DNA of 5,612 nt from positions 1 to 5,612 of the forward strand of contig JANQQY010000492.1 of the NCBI GenBank assembly GCA_028284845.1, in the 5' to 3' direction. The notes below the pieces were generated by a model that was not told the origin of the DNA, did no database searches, and worked only from the letters and a program-made list of their open reading frames with translations. The DNA is from Spirochaetales bacterium. GTDB taxonomy: Bacteria; Spirochaetota; Spirochaetia; DSM-27196; SLST01. Positions 4,958 through 5,612 of this stretch are shown here, one piece after another. Each line of letters starts with the position of its first letter. The stretch's first letter is position 1. The position numbers were made by a program, and so were the translations under genes.

Positions 4958-5612
4958 ATGAGGCGACTCACGCTGACAGTGGCAATTCTACTAACCGTTG
5001 TGTCTCTCGCGGCAGCGCGAGGCTCTCGTGAAGAGGGTGACTTCGACTACAACGGCATTACAGAGCTCATCGTTGAGGGTGGCACCTTTGATATTGAGGT
5101 TGATGCAGTCCGAGGATCATCGATTTCGATGGAGATCCAAAACTACCCACGGAGCTACACCGTGCTCCATTCGAGAAGCGGCTCGACCGTTCGCGTATGG
5201 GTTGAGAGCCAGTTCTCCCTCTTCCGAGCCCCGCACAATGCAAGGCTTATCTTTCAGGTACCCATAGAGACGGAGATTGAACTCGACAACTCGACCGGGG
5301 ATATCGAAGTCCGCGACCTTGAATCGGACCGGATCGAGATTGAAACGAGCACCGGTTCCGTCGACGTGCGAGACATCGTGGGCGACACCAGCGTCGAAAC
5401 GACAACGGGTAGAATCACGATTGACTCGGTCAACGGCGACCTGCAGGTCAGCTCCACGACCGGACGGGTTGAGATTGAGGAGGTCGAAGGGCGAGTCACG
5501 ATCCGTACGACGACCGGTAGCCAGGCGCTGACCCGGATTGATGGAGATATACAGTCGCGCTCAACAACGGGGCGTGTGGAGCTTCGCGAGACAGAAGGGA
5601 GCCTGCAGATTC
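4958..5612 (+). CDS. Exported DUF4097-type beta-repeat protein (3' partial)
   Basis: The frame is open from the ATG at 4958 to the right edge (218 residues seen), so the stop lies outside the window. Residues 1-20 are a Sec signal peptide: MRRL, a hydrophobic core LTVAILLTVVSLAAA, and an Ala-rich cleavage site before RGSREEG. There is no lipobox Cys, so it is not a lipoprotein. Residues about 30-105 form a beta-rich lead-in. From N111 the chain repeats every 18 residues, each unit opening with (S/T)TG, then alternating hydrophobic residues, then a G-D or E-G turn. This is the pattern of the DUF4097 (adhesin-like, putative) beta-solenoid domain. Such proteins are extracytoplasmic and of unknown molecular function; several bacteria place them beside membrane or regulatory genes. 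The consensus ribosome site AGGAGG supports the start. Confidence 0.8.
   Translation, partial: MRRLTLTVAILLTVVSLAAARGSREEGDFDYNGITELIVEGGTFDIEVDAVRGSSISMEIQNYPRSYTVLHSRSGSTVRVWVESQFSLFRAPHNARLIFQVPIETEIELDNSTGDIEVRDLESDRIEIETSTGSVDVRDIVGDTSVETTTGRITIDSVNGDLQVSSTTGRVEIEEVEGRVTIRTTTGSQALTRIDGDIQSRSTTGRVELRETEGSLQI
5288..5612 (+). repeat. Six tandem 54-base units encoding 18-residue beta-solenoid rungs
   Basis: Units start at 5288 (57 bases, one extra codon), 5345, 5399, 5453, 5507 and 5561 (cut by the window edge). Their openings are NSTGDIEV, TSTGSVDV, TTTGRITI, STTGRVEI, TTTGSQAL and STTGRVEL. The protein pattern is much better kept than the DNA, which shows the repeat is old and held by structure and is not a recent DNA expansion. 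The fifth unit departs from the alternating hydrophobic pattern (SQALTRI). Confidence 0.8.

Noticed and set aside
4531..4971. Long open frame on the minus strand opposite the zinc-ribbon gene.
   Set aside because: Its product is rich in Arg, Ser and Pro with no domain pattern, and the plus-strand frame has clear CxxC pairs and a membrane helix; it is an antisense shadow.
1..5612. Mobile elements, CRISPR arrays, tRNA or rRNA genes, phage or defence systems.
   Set aside because: No transposase, integrase, regularly spaced direct repeats, cloverleaf or rRNA-like stretch was seen; the window reads as compact chromosomal housekeeping and signalling genes.

Overview
This window most likely comes from a free-living or host-associated spirochaete of moderate-to-high GC content. 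The evidence is an anti-sigma-28 factor (FlgM) whose N-terminus (MTIERLGPVDPV) has the form I associate with spirochaetal FlgM, an HDOD protein carrying a degenerate histidine-kinase-type ATPase fold upstream, and a small CxxC glutaredoxin in the same operon. The assignment rests on motif memory and not on a search (about 0.7 confidence). Genes are packed tightly: no gap exceeds 60 bases except the 71 bases between flgM and the next start, which hold two hairpins.

Layout. (1) Bases 1-1425, plus strand: the 3' part of an HDOD signalling gene that runs off the left edge, followed two bases later by a 75-residue glutaredoxin-like gene. (2) Bases 1418-4454, minus strand, read right to left: rsmI (16S rRNA C1402 2'-O-methyltransferase), flgM, an intrinsic terminator, a degenerate iron-alcohol-dehydrogenase-fold protein, and a TrmH/SpoU-type RNA methyltransferase. 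The last gene converges on the glutaredoxin gene with an 8-base overlap. (3) Bases 4500-5612, plus strand, divergent from rsmI: a small membrane-anchored protein with two tandem CxxC...CxxC zinc-ribbon-like units, then the 5' part of an exported DUF4097-type beta-repeat protein that runs off the right edge.

How the genes may work together. The minus-strand cluster mixes RNA modification (RsmI, TrmH-like) with late-flagellar control (FlgM). The rsmI-flgM gap contains an exact GCCGATAA, the sigma-28 -10 element, which suggests FlgM is made under the control of the sigma factor it inhibits. A strong terminator after flgM appears to insulate it from the downstream pair, which needs readthrough or its own start site. 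The most notable points are the sigma-28 element, the alcohol-dehydrogenase homologue that has lost three of four metal ligands, and the duplicated zinc-ribbon membrane protein. No mobile element, CRISPR array, tRNA or rRNA gene was seen.
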